The notes: generated by a model not told the origin, from the sequence alone. 64,000 nt of DNA from Todiramphus chloris collaris (GCA_025345505.1 JANVCC010009943.1:55138-119137), one strand, 5' to 3'. Numbered from the stretch's first letter, positions 36,382 to 48,659 are shown. Made by a program: numbers and translations.

Positions 36382-37956
36382 CTACAGTTTGATCAAAATA
36401 AACAGTTACTCAGAATTAGTTACCTATGAACTCTCTGCTTGTCCACCTCAATTTGTACATGGAGATTCGTGGCAACAAATAAATTTAACATTAGTTTCTA
36501 ATGCAGTCAACTTTCCAGGTAAGGAAATAGTTGCCACCTTGGAAGATTATTAATTCTCACATTGATGTGCAGATGTATCCCCCTAACACAAATATAATTT
36601 GATTGAAGATAAATGCCTGGTAAATAATTGAAACTGAATCCTAAAAGGTTTTATTCTTTTAATAGTTTTTTTTGTAGTTCTTTTGTTTGCTTGTTTGTTT
36701 GTTTTGGGTTTTTTAATTGACTGGTATGCGTGTGAGATTCATTTGTTTCTTATTACTGGATCAAGGACTGAAATGGTAAGATTGAATGTAAAACCAAATA
36801 TAAAGTGGAAGGTAGAACTACTGGTATATCATGATATGTAGAAAAGTTCAAGCCCTCTAAATAAGAAGCCCGTCTTTTCTAGGTAACATAAAACTGATTT
36901 GTGAATAAAACAATAATTTTCTTTTGAAATATTGTGGCCAATTCACAATTATTTATGCAAGGTTTGGGTTTTTTTGACTATAAAGTTGTTTAATAAATAA
37001 GTTGTACTTTAAAATCTTCAAATGTTGAAATCCAATATACGATAAACTGAGTTATTCTAAATAATTTTGCTTTCCATATGAGAAAAATTACCTACCTAAC
37101 TTTTAAAGAAGATATTTCAAAATTTTAGGAACACAGATAATGTCATTACTTGACATGAATAAGGAAAAAAAAAAAGTAATTTATGAGATAAATGTTTTTT
37201 AAAAAAACATGTTTTGGAAAAAAACCATACATTTTTCTTCTTTTTAAATCTGAGCTTTTAACTCTAGAAAATTTTTAGCAAGAAAAATGCATCTTGCCTC
37301 ATTTAATAGGCACAATTTTTGAAATGAGACTTTGCCTACAAAAAGAATGCAGCTTCTAATGGAGGAGAGTCACAGACAAGCTTATTTGAAATAAAAGATC
37401 CTTGCTTCTTTTTCTTTTCCATTTTCTAAGGAGTTAGCCAAGCCAGTTGAATCACAAATTTAAGAATATGTGCTAAAAGTTTTACTGGAAAACTGTAAAA
37501 GAGCTTCTTTGTGTATCCCAGTGCATTTCCTTCTCTTTTCTAAGGCTCCTTGCAGACTGCTTTAAAGCAACTAATAATAATCACAAATAAAGCCCAAGTG
37601 TCAACCAGGGTGGTGTTCCTAACACCTCTTTCTCTCCCAGTTAGTTGGTATAAGAAATATAATGCACGGGGTTTAAAAAGCAAACAGAGAAGCCATGAAA
37701 GAGTGCAGATATAGGCCTTTTTACCAGAAACCTACACTTGATAAACATTCTCACAGTAAGCTTTGTGTGACACTAAACCATTACTGTCCCCCTGTTGCTG
37801 CAGAGCAGCCAGAGGGAGGTTTGTTGCATCATTGTGTCTGGTGTTGATCTAACAGAATTCAATTAGCAAACCTGTTATTCTCCCCAGGAGAAGTCAAAAG
37901 GAGATAAGCCACATTCAGGGATCAGACAGATAATCTGCCTCAGCTGAGATGGACAC
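36382..37956. other. Putative intron
   Basis: Very AT-rich, with a TTTG-type repeat at about 36680-36705 and a near-palindromic T/A run at about 37191-37210. No exon fits in phase. Confidence 0.4.
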
Positions 37957-38042
37957 GCATGACAAAAACATCCAAAACATGCAGAAGTCTGCAGGAGTGA
38001 CCACTGGTGGTAGTTTAGTGCCTTTGGAGGACAGCATGTCAA
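37957..38042 (-). CDS. Candidate internal exon, minus strand, weak donor
   Basis: The acceptor is CCGATCCCATTACAG. The open frame reads DMLSSKGTKLPPVVTPADFC then MFWMFLSC, from phase 1 to phase 0. The donor TGC|GTGTCC is poor, so the 3' end is a guess driven by phase. The hydrophobic end (CMFWMFLSCVSI) could be a buried helix. Plus-strand frames overlap, so confidence is low. Confidence 0.3.
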
Positions 38043-38758
38043 CTGTAATGGGATCGGACTGTTCTTGCTACACTCTGAGGTCCCTGATTAAAAAATGCCA
38101 TGCTCGCTTTCCTCACTCAGTTCAGGCTGACCTTGGACACTAAAAATGGCATTTTAAACAATGCTTTTGCCAACTGCATGATAGAAATCATTAGCAAGAC
38201 AGAATGCAAAATGCAGGAACTGCCAAAGCAGATCAGAACAGTTTTTCATCAAGTCAAGTATCAAGTCCCTGTCAACAGCCGTTCCAGAGGTTTCAGAGGA
38301 AGGCAAGAGAAACCATGCTGCTGGAAAGCTGTGGAGTGACTCTTCCACAAGCAAAATGTGTCTGGTGTTGCAACCCTCTCTATCAGTAAGATAAAAAACA
38401 AAGTCTTTGGGGTTCCAGTAGTGAAGCAGAAGAGAGTGAGACTATATTGCCAGTGAGCATCACTGTTACGTCACCAGCACAAAAGGGAAGAGTCAGAGAA
38501 GGAAGAAGCTTTCACACAACCTTACCTACCTAGCACAGGTGCTTAGCTTTAGGCACTGTGAATATATTTCTTTGATCTCCTAGGCTCATTATATGTGATC
38601 AGCTATATTTGTCTTCTCCAGAAGAATAAGACTAAATTCTTAAAGATGTTAAAGATCACAAATATTTTTGCCATGAGAAAAAAATAAAGAAAGCAAATAC
38701 CAGCAACAGAAATATGAGGCCTGACTGTTGTGCATCAGTAGATCCCATTGTACTTTAC

Positions 38759-38902
38759 GTAAGATACTGGGAGTCACTTTCTCCATTTTGTAAAGAAAGT
38801 CAATTGTTCTTTCTGGGTGTGTGGTAAAATCGTTGTAACTGTCAATGTCCCTCCTTCCCATAAACATGCGATTCTTTTTGAAATGCCAGCACTGTGTTAG
38901 TC
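38759..38902 (-). CDS. Candidate internal exon, minus strand (best supported)
   Basis: 144 nt with a strong acceptor (CCCTTGTATCTTCAG) and a good donor (CTTAC|GTAAAG). 47 codons read LTQCWHFKKNRMFMGRRDID, SYNDFTTHPERTIDFLYK and MEKVTPSIL, from phase 1 to phase 1. The charged and aromatic composition is clearly protein-like and the other frames stop. It joins 39216-39310 by a split Gly codon. I do not recognise a family. Confidence 0.55.
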
Positions 38903-39215
38903 CTGAAGATACAAGGGATCACGTGTGGTTGGCTAACACATCCACTATGTAGTACTGTGTTTTGTGTTTCTGACCTGAAAGTCTTGCTGGTTCTAGTTGA
39001 ATGAACTCCAACAAAACCAACAAAAATCACAACAATCTTCCAAACTTCTCAGGAGCTCAAATGCAATAATAAACACAGCACTATGTTCTAAGGCAAAGAT
39101 TTTAAAATAATAACAATCCAGATGCCTGATTTCAGGTGTTTAAACAGCCAGATTTATAAGAAGATAGAATTTGTGCTATATGATTGATACTCCCTCATCC
39201 AGAATTATAAGTGAC

Positions 39216-39310
39216 CTTGAAAGACTTTGCTTTCCAGATCATATCTTTCCTGGGCATCTTTGGATAGCAGGCTAGCAAAGAAGTTTCTTGTGGTGGATAG
39301 AAAGAACCAA
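39216..39310 (-). CDS. Candidate internal exon, minus strand
   Basis: 95 nt. A strong acceptor (TTCTTCTGAATTTCAG) is followed by one base and 31 codons reading WFFLSTTRNFFASLLSKD then AQERYDLESKVFQ. The donor is TTCAAG|GTCACT. Phase 2 to phase 1 fits the neighbours on both sides. It reads as an amphipathic helical segment. Confidence 0.52.
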
Positions 39311-40125
39311 CTGAAATTCAGAAGAAAACAGTATTTTAAGTCAATCTACATACATATCTCTTACTTAAGCTGAAAGTTAAGGCCAATATAGAGGAAAAGC
39401 AAATTTCCAATTGACTGTCTTTGGAACTGGCATGATCTTTTCATTATTTGTGTACCCAGAAGGGAAGATACTAATGAAAACAAGCTTTCAGTTCAACATT
39501 TAGCATGATTTTTAGCAAGTACAAGTTCAATTTTACAGTCAGATGAATAGCTCTTGGTCATAAAATTAGTTCCCTTCCTCCTGATATTAACAGTGCAAAT
39601 AAAAGTCAGGTATTATGCTAATGTATTCAGTAGGAGAGGAAAGAAGAAACAAACCAGCCCCAAACAAAACACAGCAAACCTCTCCAGAATGCACTAAGTG
39701 TTTAATAGCAGGAAATTTCAAATGATCTCTTTCTCATCACACTTGTTAGCAGTCATTTGAAACAGTGAACCAAGGTTACTCTCAGCATTAATCCTTACTC
39801 CAGATTCCACTGCTTTCCCCCACAAGATATTTGCAAATTCATTATAGACAATCAAGCTTTAACTCATTCTCAATAAAATCTATCACATAATAACAAGGAA
39901 AAAGGCAGCTGTAAGAATGCCACAGATGCCATAGACAACCTGGATGCAATAGAGCATAAATTTCTTCCAAATTCAAAATAAAGGCATGATGTGGGAAAGA
40001 CCTAAGGGAAAAGCCATTACAGCAGGGACACTTGCTAAGGATCAGCTTTCAACATTCAGCATGGGGAAGTTATGTTCGTGTCTTATCAGCACAGACAACG
40101 GGCCATACAGCCTGGGCAGACTTAC

Positions 40126-40163
40126 TTTGCAACACCCGTCTCCACCTGTGGAATCAGAATGAT
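40126..40163 (-). CDS. Candidate micro-exon, minus strand
   Basis: The donor is a perfect GCAAA|GTAAGT. The frame leading to it reads IILIPQVETGVA and ends in phase 2, as the next exon requires. The acceptor is uncertain: TGTGGAAAG at 40163 gives 38 nt, while GATTCCACAG at 40145 gives only 20 nt. Confidence 0.4.
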
Positions 40164-40695
40164 CTTTCCACATAAAAAAAAATGCCTACAGGGTACTCTT
40201 CTCTTTACATAATAGGGCAGAGGTGATTCATAAACATACACATTCCCCAGCGACAGTGGGATTCACATTTCAAGTTGCTGAGTGGTGTTTGGAGCTCTGA
40301 TCACTTCAGTGCAGCTGCAGACCTGCTCTGGTCAGTGAACATATGCTGCAATAGCATTGCAGTTACATCACCACAGTTTTTCAGGACAGGAAGATAATCA
40401 ATTGGGCATTGATAGTCCTTTTCTTCCACCCAGGGAGGCCATGCTCCCTAGGCTCCATCTATGATCTGTGCAGAGACACAAGGTTCTCCATGGCAAGATG
40501 AAGAAGAGTTGAATTCACTCTCTCTTATGAATGAAGATGCTCATACATGAATCCAGCTTTTGTTGATGACTGTAGAGTCTTAGTTAATAAGCCCAGAAGA
40601 GTCTATTTTGTGGGTCTTCAGTTCTTTAGTCCATCCATAAGAGAAGTCATATGTACTTATGTCTCAATTCAATGCACTCAATCCAGGTCACTTAC

Positions 40696-40740
40696 TTGGA
40701 TCAAATACTCCAGGTAAAAGTTCATGCAAGTATCAGAAAT
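40696..40740 (-). CDS. Candidate micro-exon (45 nt), minus strand
   Basis: Fifteen codons, phase 0 to phase 0, reading ISDTCMNFYLEYLIQ. The donor ATCCAA|GTAAGT matches consensus perfectly and the acceptor is ACTGCAAAGTCTAG. It joins the 38-nt version of the next exon in frame. Confidence 0.45.
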
Positions 40741-40929
40741 CTAGACTTTGCAGTGGGATATAATATTGATATGAAAGGAGCTAAAAAAACCCCAAACTGT
40801 AGCAGGATCCAGGATCCTACTTTTTCATCATGTGTGGATAATTTGCTTTAACTGCTTTCAGATAGATATGACACCTGTGTCCATCTTCAGACTTCTTCCA
40901 CAGATGTCTTTGAAAATGCATCAATGTAC

Positions 40930-40988
40930 CACTGCACCTTTCCTCTTCTCAGCTCTATGAATAAGTGCATCTTCAGTCTGAATGACAG
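40930..40988 (-). CDS. Candidate small exon, minus strand, 3' end uncertain
   Basis: An excellent acceptor (TTTTCTTGATCTTCAG) precedes a frame reading VIQTEDALIHRAEKRK. The donor AAAG|GTGCAG (end 40938) leaves phase 1. The donor GTG|GTACAT (end 40930) leaves phase 0, as needed by the next exon. An alternative frame (LSFRLKMHLFIELRRGK) is also open. Confidence 0.35.
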
Positions 40989-41047
40989 CTGAAGATCAAG
41001 AAAATTTGACCTGTATTAGTGAAGTGCCTTTATAAATGTCTGTCAAC

Positions 41048-41142
41048 AATAAATATTTATTTTATTTGTCATGTCCTCCACCATTTCCGTCAGATCTTTG
41101 GCTTCCCACTGATTTGCATAAGTCTTCAAAAGGTGTTTATTT
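41048..41142 (-). CDS. Candidate internal exon, minus strand
   Basis: The acceptor TTTAGCTTACAG precedes one base and 31 codons reading NKHLLKTYANQWEAKDLTEM then VEDMTNKINIY. The composition is highly protein-like. The donor TATT|GTTGAC is weak; ATG|GTGGAG would end the exon earlier. Entry needs phase 2, which the upstream candidate at 41390 does not supply, so an exon may be missing between them. Confidence 0.42.
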
Positions 41143-41389
41143 CTGTAAGCTAAACAGGCTGGTAACGCAGTAGAGATTAAAATCATTTACTGTGGAAGAT
41201 TAAATCATTGCAGTAAAATTAACTCATAGGAAATTCTGCTTAAGGAGTCATCAATATTATTCACTAAGCAACCATTCAAAAACCACAAAATCTTGGTGGA
41301 TGTGCCCAAATTCTGACTACAGTTTAAAAATATTTACAGGCAAAACACATTGCGTTATGTTGTAAAATGTAAATCTCTTCAATACAAAC

Positions 41390-41454
41390 CATTCCATGAA
41401 ATGCTAGATAATCACAGTAGCAGTCTACTTCCCAGTATTTCCTCTTGTCAATGA
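41390..41454 (-). CDS. Candidate internal exon, minus strand
   Basis: The acceptor is among the strongest in the window (TTGTCCCCTGTTTTTCTCTGCAG in part). Two bases and 21 codons follow, reading IDKRKYWEVDCYCDYLAFHG and M, to the donor ATG|GTTTGT. The frame stays open for 20 more codons, so a later donor (TGCCT|GTAAAT) is possible. Confidence 0.42.
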
Positions 41455-42754
41455 CTGCAGAGAAAAACAGGGGACAAAGGATCATGTATTGTATTGTAAG
41501 CTCCCATAGAAGATTAGATGACCTTCCCAACATGCCACATTCGTGTTTTGTGTTTGCTTGGTTTGGTTTCTTTTGTGATCTTGTTATGTTTTCTATCTGA
41601 GTGGAGCAATATCTAAAAGTTTGCAAGATATGCCAAGGACCAAAGGAAATGTATTCAAATCTTCAACAGTAACATACTAATTGATACAACAGTCACTACT
41701 GAAAATCTTTAAACTTACTTCTTTGGAAAAAAGAACTCAACCTGCATATTTCAATAAAGCTTGTGTAAGATATTTGGACATGGGAAAATCCTAATACCAA
41801 TAACAATATGCAGTTTTGCTTCCAGTTTTTTTTTTCTTTGTTTTATGGTTCAATTAAATGCCAAAGGTTCTTATGCTGTTGTAGTTCGAGCAGATGTAAA
41901 CATTCACCTGGAATTGAAGCTACAAAATTAAACCTCCTTCAGGCTGATTCAAGTGAGCAAGAAAGCAAGCAGGAATTCATGACAGAAGGAAAAACAGAGA
42001 TGAGAAATTAACTAAGCAAGACTATGCAGCATACATTATTTGACCTGAAATATAAGATATTTTATTTGCATTTGAGAATCAAATGAAAGTTTGGGTCATA
42101 CTTATCATGATGAACAAAGGAAAGAATTACAAAACCCCTCTTCATTCAGAAATAACTTTATTGATCTAAACTTTTTTTTGTCTTAACTTTTTTCAATTAC
42201 TGAAAGATTTACATATACTTAAAATTAACATGTTTTCTGAGTCTTGGAGAAACTTGAATGCGGAGGATGTAATGGAAGCCTTTTTATGTTGTTGTGTTGT
42301 AAAAGACCAGTAAGAATAAATAAGAGAGTGATAAATATTTAATGCTTTTCTTTGAGATTAGTATGTTTAACTTTTCTTTGTGTTTAATGCAGAAGAGTTC
42401 TACCAAATTGCAGTGCTTAGTCTAGATAACGATATCATTTTGGATACCAAAACCACTTGCTTCTACTGTGTTTTGAACACATTAAGAATCCTGAAAGTGG
42501 TACAAGCACTGGTATGATCAGAAAACACAAAACAAAATCCTGTAGATCAGATCCATAAAACATGCAGTTGAGCATAAAATGTAAGAAATGCACATGAAAG
42601 CAAATGACTAAACCAAACTGAACATGGAACAAGAGTGAATTACACTGGAGAAAAAATAACTTCAGCTCCGGAAGTTATTTGAAAATAAACTTTAAAAACA
42701 CTTGTTAATTTGTCCTCTTGTTACTTTTTTTCTTTATTTTTTTTAAAGAAGTAG

Positions 42755-44355
42755 GCATCCAGAATAGGAGTAGATTAGGTCTGGGAACAGATAGGGAACC
42801 GGAAGGTGCACAAGTCCATGGGACCTGATGAGATACATCCATGGGTCCTGAAGGAACTGGCAGCTGAATTTGCTATGCCACTAGCCATCATATTTGAGAA
42901 GTCATGGCAGTCTGGAGAAGTTCCCACAGATTGGAAAAGGGGAAACATAACCCCCATTTTAAAAAGGGAAGCAAAGAAAACCCAGGGAATTAGAGACCAG
43001 TCAGCCTCACCTCTGTGCCAGGTAAAATCATGGAGCAGATCCTCCTGGTATCTACACTAAGGCACATAAAAAATAATAAGGTGGACAGTGACAGCCAACA
43101 TTGCTTCACTAAGGGCAAATCTAAGGCCTGAATAATTTGGTGGCCTTCTTTGACAGAGTTACAACTCTGGTTGATATGGGAAGAGCAACTGATGTAATCT
43201 ACCTGGACTTGAGCAAAGCATTTGACACTGTCCCACATGACATCCTTGTCTCTAAGATGGAAAGACACAGATGTCATGGATGGACCACCCAGTGGATAAG
43301 GAACTGGCTAGAAGGTCACACTCAAAGAGTTGTGATCAATGGCTTGATGTCCAGGTGGAGACCAGTGACAAGTGGAGGTCCTCAGGGATCTGTTCTGGGT
43401 CCAGTGTTGTTCAACATCTTTGTCAGAAACATGGACAATGGCATTGAGATTACCCTCAGCAAATTTGCTGATGACACAAAGTTGTGTGGTGAGGTGGACA
43501 CACTTGAGGGAAGGGATGCCATCCAGAGGGACCTTGACAGGCATGAGAAATGGGCCAATGAAAACTGCATGAGGTTCAATAAGTCAAAGTGCAAGGTCCT
43601 GCATCTGAGCTGGGCCAATCCCAGGAACAAGTACAGACTGGGTACAGAGTAGGTTGAGAGTAGCCCTGAAGAGAAGGACCTGGGGGTGTTAATTGATGAG
43701 AAGCTCAACATGACCCAGCAGTGCACTCATGCAGCTCAGAAGGCTAACTGTATCCAAGGATGCATCAAGAGCAGTGTGGTTTGCAGACCAAGAGAGGTCA
43801 TTCTTGCCCTTTATTCTGCTCTTGTGAGACCCCACCTCAAATATTGCATCCAGGTCTGGTGTCCCTACCACAGGAGGAACATACATCTGTTGGAATGAGT
43901 CCAGAGGAGGTCCACAAAGATGATCCAGGGTCTGGATCGCCTCTGCCTTGAGGATAGGCTGAGGGAGCTGGGATTGTTCACCTTGGAGAAGAGAAGACTC
44001 CTGGGGGACCCTACAACTGCCTTCTACTACCTGAAGGGAACCTACAGGAAGGCTGGAGAGGGACTTCTCACAAGAGTGTCCAGCGATAGGATGAGGGGAA
44101 ATGGTTATAAACTGAGGGAAAATAGGTTTACATTGGATCTTAGGAAAAAAGTTCTTCAGTATGAGGGTGGTGAGACTCTGGAATAGATTACCCAGAGGTG
44201 TTATGGATTCCCCTCCCTGGAGGTTCTCAAGGTCAGGTTGGATGAGGCCTTGAGCAACCTAGTCTAATTCAGAGGCGTTCCTGATCAAGGCAGGGAGCTT
44301 GGATTAGATGATCTCTAAGGTCCCTTCCACCTTAAGCCATTCTATGATTCTATGA
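42755..44355 (+). mobile_element. CR1 LINE, about 1.6 kb, RT to 3' end
   Basis: This runs from the start of the RT domain to the CR1 tail ATTCTATGATTCTATGA. An opening frame from 42806 reads [17 protein letters not shown]. After a frame change, 43137-43652 is 171 open codons with [20 protein letters not shown] and the catalytic FADD motif, then [18 protein letters not shown]. Premature stops at several points (for example after YRLGTE) and frame changes make it inactive. It ends about 70 bp before the next CR1, which has the same orientation. Confidence 0.95.
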
Positions 44356-44424
44356 ATCAGTTAGCAAGTTTAGCAATACCTGTAAGAAAAAGGTAAGAGG
44401 GAGATATCCCATAGATTTCTAATG

Positions 44425-45524
44425 GAAAAACTGGCTGCTCATGGCCTGGAAGAGAATACAATCTGCTGGATCAAGCACTGACTAGATGGATGGGCCTAGA
44501 GAGTAGTGGTAAATGGTATTAAATCTAGCTTGTGGCAGGTCACAAGTGATGTTCCTCAGGGCTCAGTGTTGGGACCGTTTCTATTTAACATCTTTATTGA
44601 TGATCTTGATGAGGACATAGAGTCTACCATCAGTAAATTTGCAGATGACACCAAGTTAGGCAGGTGTGTTGATCTGCATGAGGATAGAGAGGCTCTCCAG
44701 AGAGACTTAGGTAGGCTGGATGTCTGGGCCACTGCTAATGGTGTGAGCTGCAACAAGGCCAAGTGCCAGGTCCTGCACTTGGACCGCAACAGCCCCATGC
44801 AATGCTACAGGCTTGGGGAAGCGTGTCTGGAAAACTGTCTGGTACAAAAGGACCTGGGGGTTCTAATTGACAAGAGAATGAATATGAGCCATCAGTGTGC
44901 CCAGGTGGCCAAGAAAGCCAACAGCATCCTGGCCTGTGTTAGAAACAGTGTGAGCAGCAGAATCAGGGAGGGGATTGTCCCCCTGTACTCAGCACTGGTG
45001 AGCCCTCACGTTGAGTGCTGTGTCCAGTTTTGGGCACCTCAGTGCAAGAGAGATACCGAGGTGCTGGAGCGGGTGCAGAGGAGGACAGTGAAGCTGGTCA
45101 AGGGACTGGAGAAGAGATCATATGAGGATTGTTTGAAGGAGCTGGGCCCATTTAGTTTGAGGAAGAGGAGGCTGAGGGGAGACCTCATCACTCTCTACAA
45201 CTACCTGAAAGGACATTGTAGAGAGGCTGGTGCTGGTCTCTTCTCTCAGATAATGAAGGATAGAACCAGAGGGTATGGCCTCAAGCTGAAACAAGGTAGG
45301 TTTAGACCAGACATTAGGAAAAAATTCTTCATGGAAAGAGTGGTGAAATATTGGAATGGGCTGCCCAGGGAGGTGGTTGAGTCACCATCCCTGGATGTTT
45401 TTAAACATTGCTTAGGTGTTGTGTCGGGGGATATGGTCTAGGGGTGAACTTGTAGAGAGGGTTAATGGGTGGACACAATGATCCCAAGGGTCTTTTCCAA
45501 CCTAAACGATTCTGTGATTCTGTG
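44425..45524 (+). mobile_element. CR1 LINE with uninterrupted RT C-terminal half
   Basis: A 5'-truncated CR1. Its frame at 44506-45441 (311 codons) is free of stops to the natural end of ORF2. Motifs are PQGSVLGP at residues 17-24, FADD at 45-48, a [11 protein letters not shown] block, [20 protein letters not shown] and the C-terminal [17 protein letters not shown]. The 3' UTR ends ATTCTGTGATTCTGTGA. The endonuclease and N-terminal RT are absent, so it cannot move by itself. Its better preservation than the adjacent copy suggests later insertion. Confidence 0.95.
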
Positions 45525-46458
45525 AGACAGTAAATGAATTTTTAGTCTGTTTACCATACAAAAAGATAACCTTTGTAGGTAAGTAGCAAGGTTTTTTGAA
45601 AAAAAAATTAGAAGATTAAAATCACAGAATTAAACTTATAGGCTATAAGCATGCTGCTGGAAGTTGTAAATCCAAGAATGCTGCAATTCATGAAGGAGCA
45701 GAAGGAGGCTTCCCGTAGCTGCCATATACACACTGGGAAACATCCATGAGTAGAAAACACTGTTTGTCTCCCTTGTATTGATCTTCTATATAAAAGCACG
45801 TCAGGAGATTGCAGGGACTCAGAAAACAGACAAACTTCCTCTAAGGAGGTAAAAACACAGGCCACGTTATCATTCAGTGTAAATTGGTTTTGCTTTTTTG
45901 AGTTTGACTCCCCAACCCTTTGTATTGATTTTACACCACAGATTTTAACTGTTCATTTACACTGATGAGTATGAGAGGGGCCTTTGACATGTGACAGAGT
46001 AAGAGATTTCAGCAGCTGGCACACTATTTCACATATTGCTTCCTCTAAAGAAACAAGGAGAACAAAAAAATCAGCAAAGCAGAACAAAGTATTTGTAGCC
46101 AGATGGAAGAAAACAGAGTAGACAATTCTGATTTCAATTTACATTCTGAGGAAATAACTGCATGGCAAAGAGTTAGAGGTACCGAAAATCAGTTAAATTG
46201 TCTGCTTCCCAGAGACCATGACTTCATCACTGAGTAAAATAAAGAAGGCTCTGTGTCCCAAATAACAACATCTAAGCCCATAATCTTCATGTGATGACAA
46301 CACACAGTCCGTGCTGCAAAGCCAGCACTGTGGAAGAGTGTCACATAAGTCCCTTTCACTCGTGTCCATCTGGAGATGTTGGTTCAGATCCTGACCAGCC
46401 CACAGTGTTTCTGTTTGACAGTTCTTGGGACGCTTAGGTCCAGATTAAACCTCCATAC
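45525..46458. other. Non-coding stretch
   Basis: Unique AT-rich sequence between the CR1 pair and the next candidate exon. No feature seen. Confidence 0.4.
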
Positions 46459-46544
46459 CTTGGGGCACTTCACTGTGGTGCTTGAATTAAGGCTCTTGCC
46501 ACCAGCCACCAGCTCCTGCAGATCAAGGGCAGAGAGAGGCCTCC
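46459..46544 (-). CDS. Candidate upstream exon, minus strand
   Basis: The donor CCCCAAG|GTATGG is strong. Two in-frame acceptors are possible: TTGGCATCATCTTCAG (start 46544) gives RPLSALDLQELVAGGKSLN then SSTTVKCPK, while CCCTTGATCTGCAG (start 46515) gives a 57-nt exon. It ends in phase 0 and does not directly join 41454, so at least one exon would be missing. Confidence 0.3.
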
Positions 46545-48389
46545 CTGAAGATGATGCCAACCCATGGAGTTGCCCTGCAGAAACACCTCCGTTACATCCA
46601 CAGTCAGGATGAAATGAAATGCTGTCATGCTTTTCCATCCAGCCTATTTTAGCAGCTCACAGGTCACTGAAGTTTGATGGCTCAGCTGAGTAAAATCATG
46701 CAGCATGAATGAAGGTCTCTTTCCCTCATATTATTTCCCATTAGGAACAGGAGAAGAAATTACAGTGGCATGAAAACCTGAAATTCAAAGTTGTCGATAA
46801 ACATTTCCTCCTACCTTACAATATCATCTTTCTGTAATTAACAACAGCCGTGAATCAATCCATACTTACCAGAAATTGTGTACATAGTCTCCAGCACAAG
46901 TTCAGCTTCCTGCTCATGGTTTAACCTGTGGGTTTTGTCACTATTTTAAATTATCATTATTTGAAAATTTATTTTATTTTATATACTGTTTTAATAATAA
47001 TTTCAGAAGGCATACCTAAGTCTCATGAAGGATAAAAGCTGTTGCTTTAAAAGCAGTAGGAGAGTAAGTTATTTAGAGAAAACACATGACCTTAAAATAA
47101 AATCAAGTAGTGCATGCAACTTCAATGTAGCATTTTGCAGTCTGTTCAAGCCAAATATCAGGCAGTAGTTTTCTAGGACACATGCAGCTACGCTTTAACT
47201 AAAAACCAGCTGTTTTTACATCAAAGACAAAATGCAGTTCCTGCCTTGCAATCAGCAGTTTGAGGAAATGTATTTGATTAAAACAAAACAAAAAACAAAG
47301 AAAAAGAAATCTTTGTGTATCTTTTTTTCTTTTGGCCTCAGGTATCCACATTTTAATTATTTTTTCAAGACCATGTACTATATTTGACTGCCAGGCTACA
47401 ATTTAATTTACTCCATGGATGAAGCCCAATCACTCAAACTTTCAATAAAACTCTAAAAAGTGCCATGTTAACCTTCCACTTAAAGCCTCGTGGGAGAAAA
47501 GTGTAAATTTGTTAATACCGAAATACAAAGAGTGTGAATCTTGTTTTTTACAGAGGATCTATAAAAGAATCAATCTGTTTGTCTACCCACTTTGTAGGTA
47601 AGTTTGCTTGGAAGAGGATGGGATTTTACAATAGATCATTGCAAATGAACAACTCTCCCCACCCCCTGTGTAAGGACATATATCCAGCTATCCATCAGCC
47701 ATGTCAGTGTTTAGACAGATCAGGCCATGTTCTAAGCTCTACAACAAGACTGTGCATTCGTTAACTACACGCTTACTGGTGATGGTCTGTGCTCACCTTC
47801 TCACCATTTTCCACTAGACAAACCCAACTGCTAGTCTTCTGACTTGTATCCTCAGCTGTCTGTGGGGGCACAAACAATCAAGTGCTGCTAGCCACAGTCT
47901 TTGGTGGCCTTGGCCAGTGCAGTTGAGGTGCTCAGGCTTGAAAGTGACTTGGTGAGAGAAGGAATAACTTCATTCTGCCCTTGCCTGCTTTTACTTGCTT
48001 TTTTTTTTTTGGATGGGCCTCTGTGCTTTCTTTTCTCCCTTTCATTCCCCAAAGGGATCTCATTTGCTTCCAGTAACATTTATCTAGTTTTGGGTTTTGT
48101 CCTGTCCTTTTGTATTTAGCAGGATGTCTTGCCTATTTGTGGTCCCTTGTGATTATGCTGTTCTTTCTGTCACTCAGGTGCTTGCCAAAATCCACCATAC
48201 ATGCCTTAGTTTGCAAAATACTGACATAATGCTGCTAGTTACACAATTGCAGTGTGCTTCTGTTTGGGTTCAATGCTTTTATGAGTCTCATATTTGATCT
48301 AGATTAATGGATTTCTACAGTGTCACAGGCCTGTGTTTTGGTCCAGAATCCAGGATACTTGTCTAGAGACTCAATCTTTCAATGATCTT

Positions 48390-48659
48390 GTACCTGAAAG
48401 AGACTTGTGATAGGACTAGAGGGAATGGATTAAAACTAGAGATAGGTCAATTCAGGTGAGACATTAGGAAGAATTTCTTCCCCATGAGGGTGGTGAGACA
48501 CTGGAACAGGTTGCCCAGAGAGGTGGTGGAAGCCCCATCCTTGGAAGTTTTTAAGACCAGGCTGGATGGGCCTCTGAGCAACCTGATCTAGCAGGAGGTG
48601 TCCCTGCCATTGGGATCTTTAAGATCCCTTCCAACCCTTCCAATTCTATGATTCTATGA
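48390..48659 (+). mobile_element. CR1 LINE 3' end fragment
   Basis: RT C-terminus and 3' UTR: GAATTTCTTCCCCATGAGGG, CACTGGAACAGGTTGCCC, TGATCTAGCAGGAGGTGTCC and the tail ATTCTATGATTCTATGA. Only the last 270 bp are present. Confidence 0.93.

Noticed and set aside
36356-36553. Plus-strand frame ending near a CCAG|GTAAGG donor
   Set aside because: It overlaps the better phased minus-strand exon at 36304-36381, and no plus-strand partner exons were found.
37191-37210. Near-palindromic T/A run
   Set aside because: Composition alone explains it in a very AT-rich region.
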